64,000 nt of DNA from Microglena sp. YARC (Eukaryota > Chlorophyta > Chlorophyceae > Chlamydomonadales > Chlamydomonadaceae), in NCBI GenBank assembly GCA_022414725.1, contig CM039462.1, positions 131,024,774 to 131,088,773 on the forward strand, given 5' to 3'. Under the pieces are notes generated by a model. The model did no database searches, had not been told where the DNA came from, and saw nothing but the letters and a program-made list of their open reading frames with translations. Below are positions 20,250 to 31,308 of the stretch, one piece after another. The stretch's first letter is position 1. The number at the start of each line of letters is the position of its first letter. The position numbers and the translations under genes were made by a program.

Positions 20250-20985
20250 CTACTGCCCTTAACCCCTTATACCACCACACAAGCACACTCACCATCCTGT
20301 CTTACTCACCACCGCCAAGCCTCCCACCCACACCCACTCCAACCCACACCCACACAGCCTCAACACGATCCATCTCCATATCAAACCTAGACAGGGCATT
20401 ACCTGCCCTTCCCTCCTTATACCACCACACAAGCACACTCACCATCCTGTCTTACTCACCACCACCAAGCCTCCCACTCCCACCCACACCCACACAGCCT
20501 CACACTGTCCATCTCATATCAAACCTAGACAGGGGCATTACCTGCCCTTCCTCCTTATACCACCACAGAAGCACACACTCACCACCACCACGCCTTCCAC
20601 TCCCACTCCCATTCCCCACTCCCCGCTCTGACGCCCACTCCCACTTCCCACGCCCACTCCCACTCCCACTCCCACTCCCACTCCGACCTCACTCCCACTC
20701 CCACTCCCACTCCTACTCCCACTCCGACCCCACTCACTCCCACTCCCACTCCCACTCCCACTCCCCCACTCCCACTCCCACTCCACTCCCACTCCACTCC
20801 CACTCCCACTCCCACTCCTACCCCACTCCCACTCCCACTCCACCCACTCCCACTCCCACTCCACTCCCACTCCCTCTCCCACTCCCACACCCACTCCGAC
20901 CCCCACTCCCACTCCAACCCCCACTCCGACCCCAATCCCAATCCGACTCCCACCCCTACTTCCTCCCCATATTTTTGTATTTTCA
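20250..20985. repeat. Tandem block repeat and (CCCACT)n
   Basis: Three copies (about 20265, 20430, 20560) of a block starting ATACCACCACACAAGCACAC and AAGCCTCCCAC, with a reverse fragment at about 19620-19660. 20600-20960 is (CCCACT)n/(CTCCCA)n hexamer repeat. Long Pro/Ser/His frames through it are low-complexity artefacts. Confidence 0.85.
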
Positions 20986-21165
20986 CCTGCGAGCAGTAGC
21001 TTCGATTCAGCTCCCTGAGCCAGGCACTTTTCTAAGCTCCAAGATTTCAACAATGCTGGAAAGCTGATTCTACCAGCTTCCAGATGCACTACCTTGCTTT
21101 AGGTTTGGCTGGGTAGCAAGTCAGGGGAGCTGCCTAGAAGCTGCTGCCGGTAGCTGAACATAAAA
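20983..21165. mobile_element. Short inverted-repeat element, family M2
   Basis: Ends TTTTCACCTGCGAGCAGTAG and GGGGAGCTGCCTAGAAGCTG are inverted copies. The interior holds GGTTTGGCTGGGTAGCAAGT. Its right half recurs at 21386-21430 and 21573-21665, flanking GDPD exon 2. Confidence 0.75.
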
Positions 21166-21342
21166 ACTATGCCCCACCCTCACACTATAAAGCAGATTAC
21201 TAGATGATAAAATTTAAGGACTTTTCCAGGTATCATTTAAGGGAGAATTAGATGCCCCCCCGCCCCCCCCGCCCCACAGCTCTTGGTACCTTTCAGACGC
21301 CTTCTGGGCAGCTTCCTCACACCTTCTGGGCACTTTCTCCAG

Positions 21343-21390
21343 GTGTTGCATGATGAGAAGCTAGGGCACACAGTTCCCTTGAAGGAGGAA
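21343..21390 (+). pseudogene. Truncated copy 2 of GDPD exon 2
   Basis: After CTTTCTCCAG it encodes VLHDEKLGHTVPLKEE and is then cut by a family M2 right end. It is closer to the functional exon than copy 1. The 21-bp-upstream context is shared with copy 1 and the functional exon. Confidence 0.85.
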
Positions 21391-21451
21391 GCTGCCTAGA
21401 AGCTGCTGACGGTAGCTGAACATAAAAACTATGCCCCACCGCCACCCCCAG

Positions 21452-21572
21452 GTGCTGCATGATGAGAAGCTAGGGCGCACAGTTCCCTTGAAGGGGGAAG
21501 TCTCCGAAACCAAGTGGTCCGATATAAAAGACTTGGATGCTGGCAGCTGGAAATCTCCGGAGTTTTCTCATT
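21452..21572 (+). CDS. Glycerophosphodiester phosphodiesterase, exon 2
   Basis: Acceptor CACCCCCAG, donor CATT|GTAAGA, phase 0 to phase 1. It encodes VLHDEKLGRTVPLKGEVSET and then DLDAGSWKSPEFSH. The HD pair carries the second catalytic His; LDAGSW.SPEF is a hallmark of the GDPD family. It is the only one of three copies with the full motif and a usable donor. The intron after it starts at once with the right half of a family M2 element. Confidence 0.92.
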
Positions 21573-21699
21573 GTAAGAAGCTTCCAGATTCACAACCTTG
21601 CATTAGGTTTGGCTGGATAGCAAGTTAGGGAAGCTGCCTAGAAGCTGTTGCCGGTAGTTGAACATAAAAAAATTATAAAAAGGAGTTTTCTCATTGTAA

Positions 21700-22660
21700 G
21701 AAGTGTGTGTGTGTGTGAATCATATATTCATATGTGATTGTGCATGTAAGATATGTATGTTGTTGTACATCATGTGCATGTGATCGTGCACAATATGTGT
21801 ATCTGATTATGTACACCACGTGCATGTGATCGTGCACAATATGTATATCTGATTATGTACACCACGTGCATTAGATTGGGCGCATTATATACATGGGATT
21901 GTATACATCATATGATCATGTGCACATGATTGTGCACATTATGTACATGTGATTATGTACATCATGTACATCATGTACATGTGATTGCGTGTGTTAGATG
22001 TGATTGTGCATGTTAGATATCTATTTGATGTTGTACATCATGTCCATGTGATTGTGCACATTATATGTATCAATGTATGTGATGTTGTACATCACATGTA
22101 CGTGATCGTGCACCTTCTTTATATGTGATTGTGCACATCATGTACATGTGATCGTGCACATTGTATAAGTGTGATGTTGTACATCAATACATCACGTACA
22201 CGTGATCGTGCACCTTCTTTATATGTGATTGTGTACATCATGTACATGTGATCGTGCACATTGTATAAGTGTGATGTTGTACATCAATACATCACGTACA
22301 CGTGATCGTGCACAATCTTTATATGTGATTGTGCACATCATGTACATGTGGTCGTGCACATTGTATAAGTGTGATGTTGTACATCAATACATCACGCACA
22401 CGTGATCGTGCACAATATTTATATGTGATTGTGCTCATCATGTACATGTGGTCGTGCACATTGTATAAGTGTGATGTTGTACATCAATACATCGCGTACA
22501 CGTGATCTTGCACAATCTTTATATGTGATTGTGCACATCATGTACATGTGGTCGTGCACATTGTATAAGTGTGATGTTGTACATCAATACATCACGTACA
22601 CGTGATCTTGCACAATCTTTATATGTGATTGTGTACATCATGTACATGTGATCGTGCACA
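21700..22660. repeat. ~115-bp palindrome-rich satellite
   Basis: Five near-identical units from about 22080 to 22660 contain GATGTTGTACATCAATACAT and GTACACGTGATCGTGCACA. Upstream units are more diverged. Many short palindromes (GTGCAC, TGTACATCATGTACA) occur. It lies in GDPD intron 2 and has no coding content. Confidence 0.85.
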
Positions 22661-23324
22661 TTTAGGGAGAGGCATCGATCTATATGGAGAGAGAGAGAGA
22701 TCTACATTGACGAAGCTGGATTTTTGAAAATCGGCATAGGGCACCTGACAAAAATCTGATTTTACAATTATGGCATAGGGCACCATATCATATTGCGGGC
22801 GCTTCGACTGGATTTTCCGGTGTCTATCTGATGTAACTGCATATGTTGTAGATATACACAATAGATATATTTGCTATGTATAGATCTATATATATCTATA
22901 TTTTGGGGCAATATAGATATATTTGCCGCCCCTATGCACATTTATTTTGTATGATGTTGTACATCAATACAGTATGTGCATGTGATCATGCACATTCTTT
23001 ATATGTGACTGTGTACATCATGTACATGTGATTGTGAACATTATCTATATATGTGATTGTGTACATCATGTACATATGATTGTGAACATTATCTATATAT
23101 GTGAGTGTGTACATCATGTATGTGTGATGTACATCATGAACATGTGATTGCGTACATCATATGTGATTGTGCACATAATATATATGTGATTGTGTATCAT
23201 ATTATATTGTTCAATATTTATCGTACTTGACAACCTTAGTATAATTGTTTATTGTACAATATTGTACAATATATTGTACTTTACAACCTTGGTATAATAT
23301 TATTTGTTTATGCATGTATTTATT
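22661..23324. other. AT-rich intronic DNA
   Basis: Nothing gene-like is seen. 22720-22810 has a repeated GGCATAGGGCACC block. 22980-23190 continues the TGATTGTGTACATCATG-type satellite in degraded form, and 23200-23300 repeats TATTGTACAATA. Confidence 0.5.
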
Positions 23325-23455
23325 TCATGAGTGGTCGGCCCCAGTGCAAGCAAACGGGCTGGCCCCCTCAACCTCATGCCTCATCATAAGGTGTAATGTT
23401 TATTTATCTATGTATTTAATTCAATAGTGTTTGGCCCCAGTGCAAAGGAACAGGC

Positions 23456-23491
<36 letters not shown>

Positions 23492-23930
23492 CCAACCTCA
23501 TGATTCATCATAAGGCTCAACATCCATTTATGTATGTATTTATTTCATTGGTGGTTGGCCCCAGTGCAAGCAAACAGGCTGGCCCCCTCAACCTCACACC
23601 TCATCATAAGGCGGAACACTTAGTTAAGTATGTATTTATTTCATTGGTCCTTGGCCCTAGCGCAAGCAAATGGCTGGTCCCATCAACCTCACGCCATGTC
23701 ATAGGGCGTTACATTTATTTATGTACGTATTTATTTTATTAGTGGTCGTCCCCAGTGCAAGCAAACGGCTGGCCCCCCTCAACCTCATGCCTCATCATAA
23801 GGCGTAACATTTATTTAAGTATGTATTTATTTCATTGGTGGTTGGCCCCAATGCAAGGGGAAGGGCGGCCCCCCTCAACCTCACGATTCGTCTTAAGACG
23901 TACCATTGATTTATTTACACAAGAGACGTC
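23325..23930 (+). repeat. Tandem array of S2 repeat (~100-bp unit)
   Basis: Six units of GGCCCCAGTGCAAGCAAACG, a CCCTCAACCTCA block, CTCATCATAAGGCG and a TTTATTTATG tail. One unit is expanded by a run of ~30 C (23457-23488). Single copies follow at 24020-24120 (+) and 24145-24215 (-). Confidence 0.85.
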
Positions 23931-24225
23931 TACAGCTAGTGGTATGTCTTATTAGGGTTGTTATATTCACGTGAACGTCATAAGTTGAGTACATTCATGT
24001 TTGTCATATCTGGCGATATCTGGTGGTTAGCCCCAGTGCAAGCGAACGGGATGGCCCCTCAACCTCACAATTCATCATTAATTCATTAGGTATAACTGTT
24101 GTGTATTTATTTATGTCTTTTTATTTTTTTAATCTAAATGTATAAATAGTACGCCTTATTACGAGGTGTGAGGTTGAGGGGGGCAGACCGTTTGCTTTCA
24201 CTGGGGCCAACCACAATTTATGTAT

Positions 24226-24256
<31 letters not shown>

Positions 24257-24289
24257 TTCATGCCATTATGCCATTATTTGCAATTTCAG

Positions 24290-24351
24290 GCCGTGTCCCC
24301 ACCCTCGAGCAGTTGCTTCATTGCTATCATGGCAAGGCACATCTTCATTTT
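24290..24351 (+). CDS. GDPD exon 3, copy a (alternative or decayed)
   Basis: A 62-nt exon after GCAATTTCAG, ending TTT|GTGGGT, phase 1 to phase 0. It encodes (C)RVPTLEQLLHCYHGKAHLHF, the family's R.PTLE..L segment. Copy b (24753-24814) has the same length, phase and splice sites, so either could be used, but using both would not make a normal GDPD. Copy a keeps the common Leu-Glu; copy b keeps more basic loop residues. Confidence 0.7.
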
Positions 24352-24752
24352 GTGGGTCGTACACGTACCATACAAAATTCTGGGACCAAGTCCAATACTG
24401 ACAACCCTGCATATGCGTGAATGTACTGATGCCATGCTTTACGCCATTCTTTGCCATTCTTTTTACATTTTAACGCTATTATAATTTTAACCCCCATAAC
24501 GCCATTCTTTGCCATTCTTTTTAATTTTAAACGGTGCATTATAATTTCAAACCCCATAATGCCATTATTTGGAATTATTTTGAATTTTAAACGCTCTCAT
24601 ACATTATAATTCCAAACCCCATAATGCCATTATTTGTAATTCTTTTTAATTTCAAAAGCCATTATAATTCCAAGCGTCCTATTGTATGCATTTGTTTTTT
24701 TCAATTGCCATGATAATTCCAAACGCTTCAATGCCATTACTTTCAATTTCAG

Positions 24753-24814
24753 GCCGTGTTCCCACGCTCGATCAGTTGCTCCAACAATATCGCGGCAAGG
24801 CTCACATTCATTTG
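24753..24814 (+). CDS. GDPD exon 3, copy b
   Basis: A 62-nt exon after TCAATTTCAG, ending TTG|GTGGGT. It encodes (C)RVPTLDQLLQQYRGKAHIHL and joins in frame to ELKSEQPELP of exon 4, rebuilding the GK..H.ELK strand with the metal-binding Glu. The 463-bp spacing from copy a and the shared upstream CCATTA/TTTCAATTTC context indicate tandem duplication of exon plus flank. The two copies are mutually exclusive candidates. Confidence 0.75.
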
Positions 24815-24944
24815 GTGGGTGCTGACAATTTTGAGGGATTTGGGTGGATGCAGTCAGATTCGGGGGATTTGGGTGGGTACTGTCGAATTCGAGGGATTTG
24901 GGTGGGTACAGTCAATTTCAGAGAATTAGGGTGGGTTATCATAC

Positions 24945-25210
24945 AGGCTGCACATCGTACAGACTGCACATCATACGGACCGCACATCGTCCAGACTGCA
25001 CATCGTACAGACTGCACATCATACGGACCGCACATCGTCCAGACTGCACATCATACGAACTGCACATCATACGGGACCGCACATCGCACATCGTACAGAC
25101 TGCACATCGTACGGACTGCACATCATATGAACCGCACATCGTACAAACTGCATATTGTACAGACTGCACATTGTATGGACTGCACATCATACACACTGCA
25201 AATCGCACAT
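24945..25210. repeat. ~16-18-bp tandem repeat CAGACTGCACATCGTA
   Basis: Around sixteen units of a CA[GT]ACTGCACATC[GA]TA type fill GDPD intron 3. The unit length is mostly 17 bp, so reading frames through it are accidental. Confidence 0.9.
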
Positions 25211-25357
25211 TCTGAGCATACAAATCCATACACCAACACCTGCACTGACTGCAAAAGCTTTCATCTTTCAAAATTCCTTACACGAACACCTGCACCGAAT
25301 GCGAAAGCTTGAATCCTTCATAATTCCTTGCACAGAAATGACACCTGTTTCCTTCAG

Positions 25358-25425
25358 GAGCTGAAATCAGAGCAGCCAGAGCTTCCTCAGGTGGTGGCAG
25401 ACCTCATCAAGAGAAGTGGAAATCC
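25358..25425 (+). pseudogene. Truncated copy of GDPD exon 4
   Basis: After GTTTCCTTCAG it encodes ELKSEQPELPQVVADLIKRS, then diverges and meets a stop. The spacing to the functional copy is exactly 165 bp, and the intron sequence just upstream (GACACCTGTTTCCTTCAG and AAATTCCTT block) is duplicated too. Confidence 0.9.
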
Positions 25426-25522
25426 TAGTGTCTCATCTTTCCTTACACCAACACCTGCACCGACTGCAAAAGCTTGAATCTTTCAAAATTCCTTAAACCG
25501 AGATGCCACCTGTTTCCTTCAG

Positions 25523-25693
25523 GAGTTGAAATCAGAACAGCCTGAGCTTCCTAAGGTGGTGGCAGACCTCATCAAGAGCAGTGGATGGTTGGATGACCCT
25601 GAAGTGCCCCTGGGAGCAGTGCCCAAGCTTGGTGGGGTCCCAGGCATCACCATTACATCCTTTCACCTCCACCAGGCAGAGGCAAGCAAGAAG
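25523..25693 (+). CDS. Glycerophosphodiester phosphodiesterase, exon 4
   Basis: Acceptor GTTTCCTTCAG, donor AAG|GTAAGG, 57 codons, phase 0 to 0. ELKSEQPELPKVVADLIKSS carries the metal-binding Glu of the ELK motif; the end GITITSFHLHQAEASKK matches the family's 'ISSF' strand. The middle (GWLDDPEVPLGAVPKLGGVP) is a slightly longer loop than usual. Confidence 0.92.
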
Positions 25694-25724
25694 GTAAGGG
25701 GGTCCCACACATGCACGCAAATGA

Positions 25725-25830
25725 TTGTTTGGGGTCAGTTCATCACTGTTTTTTCTGTTTAGCCCTTCCTGCCACAGTTAGGCGTCACTTTAGCTTAGTT
25801 GGCCTACCCCTGGACTGTAGCATACATACG
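25725..25830 (-). mobile_element. S1 repeat, reverse copy
   Basis: Reverse-orientation copy of the S1 repeat; TTGGCCTACCCCTGGACTGT is the diagnostic end. It is 32 bp after the exon 4 donor. Confidence 0.65.
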
Positions 25831-25839
25831 TACACATGC

Positions 25840-27295
25840 ATGTATGGATGGTATGTATGGATGGCATAGATGGGTGGATGGATGGTATGGAAATATGGAT
25901 AGGTGGATGGATGTTATGGATCTATATAATGGATGGGTTGATGGTATGGATGGCATGGATGGATGGATGTTATGGATCTATATAATGGATGGGTGGATGT
26001 TATAGATGGCATGGATGGATGGATGTTATGGATCTATATAATGGATGGGTGGATGTTATAGATGGCATGGATGGATGGATGTTATGGATCTATATAATGG
26101 ATGGGTGGATGTTATAGATGGCATGGATGGATGGATGTTATGGATCTATATAATGGATGGGTGGATGTTATGGATGGCATGGATGGATATACTGGATGGG
26201 TGGGTGTTATGGATGTATGGATGTAATGGATGGATGGGCAGATCGATGTTATGGATTGATGGATTAATGTGGTGGATAGATGTAATGGATGGATGAATGT
26301 AATGTGTGGATTGGTGGATGGATGGATGGGCAAATGGATGGATGGATGGACAAATGGATGGATGGATGGATGGGCAAATGGATGGATGGATGGCTGTTGT
26401 GGATGAATGGATGGGTGGATGGATGGATGGATGGATGTTGTGGATATATGGATGAATTGATGGGTTTTATGGATGGATGGATGGATGGATGGATGGATGG
26501 ATGGGTGTTATGGATGGATGGATGGGTGGGTGGATGGATGGATGGATGGATGGATGTTGTGGATATATGGATGAATTGATGGGTTTTATGGATGGATGGA
26601 TGGATGGATGGGTGTTAAGGATGGATGGATGGATGGGTGGATGGATGGATGGATGGATGGATGGGTGTTATGGATGGATGGATGGATGGATGGATGGATG
26701 GATGGATGGATGGATGGATGGGTGGATGGATGGATGGATGGATGGATGGGTGGATGGATGGATGGGTGTTATGGATGGATGGGTGGATGGATGGATGGAT
26801 GGATGGGTGTTATGGATGGATGGATGGGTGTTGTGGATATATGGCTGAATTGATGGTTGTTATGGATGGATGGATGGATGAATTGATGGGCGGATGGGTG
26901 TTATGGATGACTGGATTAATGTTATGGATAGATGAATGTAATGGATGGATTGGTGGATGGATGGATAAATGGATGGATAGGTGGATGAATGGGCAGATGG
27001 ATGGATGTTGTGGATATATGGATGGATTAATGGGTGGATGGGTGTTATGGATGATAGTATGGGTGAATGGGAGTAATGGATGTTATTGATGGATGGATGG
27101 ATGGATGGGTGGGTGTTATGGATGGATGGATGAATGTGATAGATAGTTGGATGGATGGATGAAGGTTATGGATGTTATGGATGGATGGATGTTATGGATG
27201 GATGGATGTTATGGATGGATGGATATATGGATGGTATGGATGGGTATATGGATAGATGTTATGGATGGGTGTAAGTTATGAATGGATGGATGAAT
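25840..27295. repeat. (GGAT)n microsatellite with higher-order units
   Basis: About 1.45 kb of GGAT/ATGG repeat. At 25880-26190 an ~82-bp higher-order unit (GGATGTTATGGATCTATATA and on) repeats about five times; later units include GTTGTGGATATATGGATGAA. Long Met/Asp/Gly/Trp frames are artefacts. It fills GDPD intron 4. Confidence 0.95.
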
Positions 27296-28865
27296 GTTAT
27301 CCACGATATTCTATTTGATAATCCTAACAGTGATTTTTTTAGGCACGATTAATCGTTTTTTGCACGATTTAAATGTTATTTGAGAATTGGTCCATCGTTT
27401 TCTCAGGTCTGGTTAATGTTTCCGAATTCTGAATCGTTGGGTGAAGCATCGTGCATGCACGCTTTTTAATGTTTCCGACCGACTGATGGCTTGGGTGAAG
27501 CATCGCGCTGCACGCTTTTTAATGTTTCGGACGTCGCAGACGGTTGGCTCGGGCATCGTGCAGCTACTTAGTTGGCATCGGTTTGGAATTGGTTGGCCTT
27601 GGCACAGGCTGACAGTCCCTGACACGTCAGGTTCGTTAGGTCCACACGGCTCCACAGCAAGTGTGGACTCCACACGCCGCTCACCGTTCAAACGAAAGTA
27701 ACGGCCTGTGGTTTCAGGTCTGTTCCGCGTCGAAGAACTGCTGCGGTTATTGTTTCGAGCTACAAAAGCTTTGACCCGATCGATGGAGCGAGCCGAATGG
27801 TCCCGAATAAGGACAAACCCAAGGGCAAGGTAGGCCGCAAGCCTACTGCTCTAACGAACAAGCCTCCTCCCGGGAGATGGAAGACCATCACAGGCTTCGT
27901 CATGGTCGTGGAGCCCACTCGCTAGGTCGCCCAGTAGAGCGGTGCTCTCTTCCCCGCCCTCGCCGGAAGCTATTATCGATTTGGCATGTGCAACTAAAAC
28001 TCTTGGTACGTAGATTTTGGGCGACGGGTTGAGCCGCGAGGTATTGACAAACGCTGCATGCTGATTCCTGAATTGCGCAGGTCCCCCTAATCCCCCCCCC
28101 CCCCCCCCCCCCCCGCGATTTCGATACCATGCCATGTGAATGCGAGCCACGAGCCTCGACTGCCTGACCTAGAATTGCATTTTGGGTGCCCGTAACGGCC
28201 TGTCTATTAGCGGTATTCTACCTCCCCCCCCGCTCTCAGCCATTTAATAATGACAACTGCAACTGAGACTCTAGGCACTTGTGGTGTAGATGTAGGGCAA
28301 CAGGTTGAGCCGCGTGGTATTGACAAGTGCTGAATGCTGACTGCTGATTCCATGCCATGTAAATGCGAGCAACGAGCCTCTATCGCTACCTCAATCGATC
28401 TCAATACTGCCTAATACCTCTAACTACTCCCTCCTCCCCCTTGGCAGATTTAGTCAACGTTGGTGATGATGATGATTCCACCCTTCTCTCCTCCCCCCAA
28501 CCCCCCACCCCTCCACTGGTGGCTCCCGTTCCCTGCAATCCTGGCTCCCAACCCTGCAATCCTCATTCGATACAGCCCATTGGCTATCAACATCTTGGGG
28601 TCTAGTTGAGACAATTGTAAGCCCCCCTTAGGCAGTCCGTTTTAATGACCCGAATGGCTCAAACCTTGATTGTAGGTGTGCACGATTATTTTATTTATTC
28701 CTCGGCCCTGAATGTAAGCAAAATCGCGCTGAGCGATTATTAATGTTTCCATCTCCTCAAACTCCAGTCCTGGGAATCGTGCAGCACGATTATTTAAGTT
28801 AGTGACCAAATCCTTAAAAAAATCACTGAATCCTAATCACGAGCAAATGGACTGCCACCCTTCAG
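27296..28865. other. GDPD intron 4 remainder, repeats
   Basis: 27320-27560 repeats a GCACGATT...TAATGTTTCC block that recurs at 28670-28800. 27940-28145 and 28240-28385 are a ~300-bp tandem duplication (GGTTGAGCCGCG and CATGCCATGT.AATGCGAGC). A run of ~26 C lies at 28088-28114. A 42-codon basic + frame at 27797-27925 (MVPNKDKPKGKVGRKP) might be a transposon fragment, but nothing identifies it. Confidence 0.5.
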
Positions 28866-29165
28866 TTGCTGCCCGATGTCCGCCATGCCTGGCTGTGCCA
28901 AGAGCTGAGTACGGAGGTGCTGAATCTAGCCAAGGCTGCTAGCATCGATCAAATCTGCCCACGGACCAATGCAGCTACCAAGGAGCTTGTATCCGAGTCC
29001 CTCGCTATGGGCTTCACGGTTAGAGGCTGGGGCATCAAAGACGAGGAGCTGCTGAAGCACTCCGTGACGTGTGGCATGCAAGGGGCCACGGTGGATTGGC
29101 CCCATAAAGCTCGAACCGCTCTCAACCAGCTTGGTTTGTTTGTCCTCGACACACCCCTGATGTAA
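28866..29165 (+). CDS. Glycerophosphodiester phosphodiesterase, terminal exon 5
   Basis: Acceptor CACCCTTCAG, phase 0. It encodes LLPDVRHAWLCQELSTEVL, IDQICPRTNAATKELVSESL and TVRGWGIKDEELLKHSV, the family's C-terminal 'V..W.V.D...L...G..G..TD.P' region (here GATVDWP). The reading frame then enters an inserted LINE tail at 29129 and stops at TAA 29163, so the C-terminus is ALNQ followed by LGLFVLDTPLM. Removing the insert restores AAC-CAA-TGA, giving ALNQ and stop, exactly as in the copy at 29420. Confidence 0.9.
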   Translation: MLPDVRHAWLCQELSTEVLNLAKAASIDQICPRTNAATKELVSESLAMGFTVRGWGIKDEELLKHSVTCGMQGATVDWPHKARTALNQLGLFVLDTPLM

Positions 29166-29265
29166 TGGGGTTTTTTGCTTTGTGGGTGCTTTTTCTTTTT
29201 GTTTAAAGCACAGAGTCTCATACACCCTCGCGGTGTCAAGTAGACTTTAACATGTAATGTAATGT
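29129..29265 (+). mobile_element. LINE 3' tail inserted at the GDPD stop codon
   Basis: 137 bp matching the LINE 3' end (TTGGTTTGTTTGTCCTCGAC to CATGTAATGTAATGT). AACCA is present at 29124-29128 and 29266-29270 as a 5-bp target duplication. The full element is 5'-truncated. It disrupts the original stop but supplies a new one after 11 codons. Confidence 0.92.
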
Positions 29266-29307
29266 AACCAATGAAGAAATGTATATTATTATACCGGGTT
29301 AATTAAT

Positions 29308-29425
29308 GTATGTAGGGGCTGGGGCATGAAGGATAAGGAGCTACTGAAGCAATCGGTGGCATGTGGCATGCAAGGGGCCACGGTGGATTGCCCCCACAAG
29401 GGTTGTACCGCTCTCAATCAATGAA
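29308..29425 (+). pseudogene. Copy 2 of GDPD exon 5 end
   Basis: After ATGTATGTAG it encodes GWGMKDKELLKQSVACGMQG, then ATVDCPHKGCTALNQ and TGA. It lacks the first ~170 bases of exon 5 but has the uninterrupted C-terminus, showing the pre-insertion state. ATGAAGA after the stop matches the sequence following the LINE insert in copy 1. Confidence 0.9.
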
Positions 29426-29523
29426 GAGGTACCTGTATACATTGCTATCATAAGGGTCGTGCCGCTCTCAGGAATTGATTGAGAACATATCACTATCTCA
29501 GCCTGTTTTCAGATGTATAAAAA

Positions 29524-29587
29524 TGTGTAGGGACTGGGGTATGAAGGATAAGAAGCTGCCGAAGCACTCGCAGACATTTGGCATGTA
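29524..29587 (+). pseudogene. Copy 3 of GDPD exon 5 end, cut by S1 repeat
   Basis: After AAATGTGTAG it encodes RDWGMKDKKLPKHSQTFGM and is then interrupted by an S1 element starting at about 29588. The substitutions (Leu to Pro, Cys to Phe) fit a non-coding copy. Confidence 0.85.
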
Positions 29588-29745
29588 TGTATGTTACAGT
29601 CCAGGGGTAAGCCAAATAGCCTATAGGGACCTGCCCAACCGTGACAGGAAGGGCTTCAAATGAGCACGCATTGATGAATTGAACCCCAAACAATCGTCCA
29701 ACCGGCGGGGGCCCTGCGTTCGTGCTACTTGCTCGTGGTTATATA
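29588..29745 (+). mobile_element. S1 repeat, forward copy
   Basis: GTTACAGTCCAGGGGTAAGC start, AACCCCAAACAATCGT middle, TTCGTGCTAC end. It is inserted into copy 3 of GDPD exon 5. TGTA repeats at the left edge obscure any target duplication. Confidence 0.7.
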
Positions 29746-31041
29746 GGATAGCTTACCTCAGCAAATTTGCTGCTCGCCGTCTTCGGCAGTAAAATAATGT
29801 ACTCAAGAGGGAGGTAAGGGCTAGTCATCTAATTGAAGATAACTCCAAAAGAGTGAGAACATTAAGCCATTTAACTTTTTTTTGTTGTGAAAGGAATTGC
29901 ACCCCAGGAGGTGGGTCTCCCAACACAAACCAGAGACACCGAGGATTCAGTTCAAATGTATGAATGTTACAGTCCAGGGGCTGCCAAATATTGCCAGGGG
30001 TAATCAAACTATCAAAGCAACCAGAAAACATAACATTGTGACACCGGATATTGAAAAACGAATGAACTATAATATATAAGACAATGTCAATGTAATGTAA
30101 AAAGTAGCAGGGGGCCAGGGGGTCCCTAGTGGTCGGCCCTCGTGCGTGCATGACTGCAAAGTGGGACTTCAGGGGTGCTGGAACGAATGATTCATCGGTT
30201 CCGGTAAATAGCTTCAGCCAGCAATTTGGCTGCTCGTCGTCTTCGGTAGTATTACTTTTACCATGAAAATGTAAACGCGAACAAATTCCAATCACAGAAA
30301 CACAGCAAGTTGAATTCGGTGTTGAAAGCGGTCCGGATACACGTCCGGATCCCCGGAGTCTGAGTGAAGGATTCTTGCCGGATAGGACGATGTTAAATAG
30401 TAGGGTCCCCTGGGGGGCGGCCCCGGGGGTGGTGTAATGTTCGTCCAGCAGCAGTGGCAGCCTCCTTGGTGATGGATGCACAAGCAGTTGCTTACTTATC
30501 CGTTCAATTTAATATTGGGAGGGTCAAGAATCAATGTAGCATAGCATGGCATTATTATTCAACTTGGTGCCCTGTAAGGCTAATGAACTTATTAGCTCAC
30601 TGACATCCCGAAGTTCCATGGAGGCAGGTGCAGCAACTCCCGAGGCTACAGTTGCCACTTCGCAATCTGCAGGAACTAGTGCGGAAGAGCATATTTCCTT
30701 GTCAAGCACAATGCGCTGATGTAATGAGCTACGAGAGTCACGAAGAAGCGAATTCTTCAAGGGGAAATCGTAGACATGCTCCAGGTCCCTAGACTGAGTC
30801 CACAGGACAGGAGGGAAACGACAAATGCAAACGCCGCGTCCACAGTCCGCAAACCTGAGATACGTAGATAACAGGCAATTTTAATCGGTGTCCCGGGAAA
30901 TTTGAAGAAGTCAAGAAGTGAAGATGTGAAGATTTGAAAGAACAGCACGATATCGCGTAAGTATCGCACAGGTCTGTTCCCTAAGGGGGCCGAACAATTA
31001 CTCCGATTACTTCATGCCCCAGCCTCTACACGTAGATAATG
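29746..31041. other. Repeat-derived DNA, no firm gene
   Basis: Copies of the GACGGCGAGCAGC repeat lie at 29745-29795 and 30205-30270, and of the AGGAGGTGGGTCTCCC repeat at 29886-29950. A minus-strand frame at 30524-30760 (ALVPADCEVATVASGVAAPA) looks mildly protein-like but has no recognised domain or splice context. GC-rich hairpin-like sequence lies near 30410-30430. Confidence 0.4.
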
Positions 31042-31228
31042 ACAATGAGAACGCCTGGTGGGGCGTGGTATTAAGGGAACCCGTCGTACGCGGGCAGAGA
31101 ACGGTCTACCACCTCGACTGGACAAGCTACGGTACCATCGCGGTTGACAACGACCAGCAACGCAACGACCTGCAACGCTATCGGTGACCCTTCTTCGTTT
31201 AAGCGATTTGGTGTACCGCCCATACACG
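31042..31228 (-). mobile_element. tRNA-related SINE candidate (family S3)
   Basis: Contains AGAACGCCTGGTGGGGCGTG, GGACAAGCTACGGTACCATC and, at the far end, AAGCGATTTGGTGTACCGCC, which corresponds to the tRNA-like head region of the 49785 copy. GACCAGCAACGCAAC/GACCTGCAACGC is an internal duplication. Confidence 0.55.
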
Positions 31229-31308
31229 TATTAATTCACCAGATATAGTAATAGACAGTTCTTCACTGGTTGAAAGCGCCCAACATTTTGTTGGCTCGAG
31301 CAACGCAT

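Noticed and set aside
25840..27090. Met/Asp/Gly/Trp repeat frames
   Set aside because: (GGAT)n microsatellite inside GDPD intron 4.
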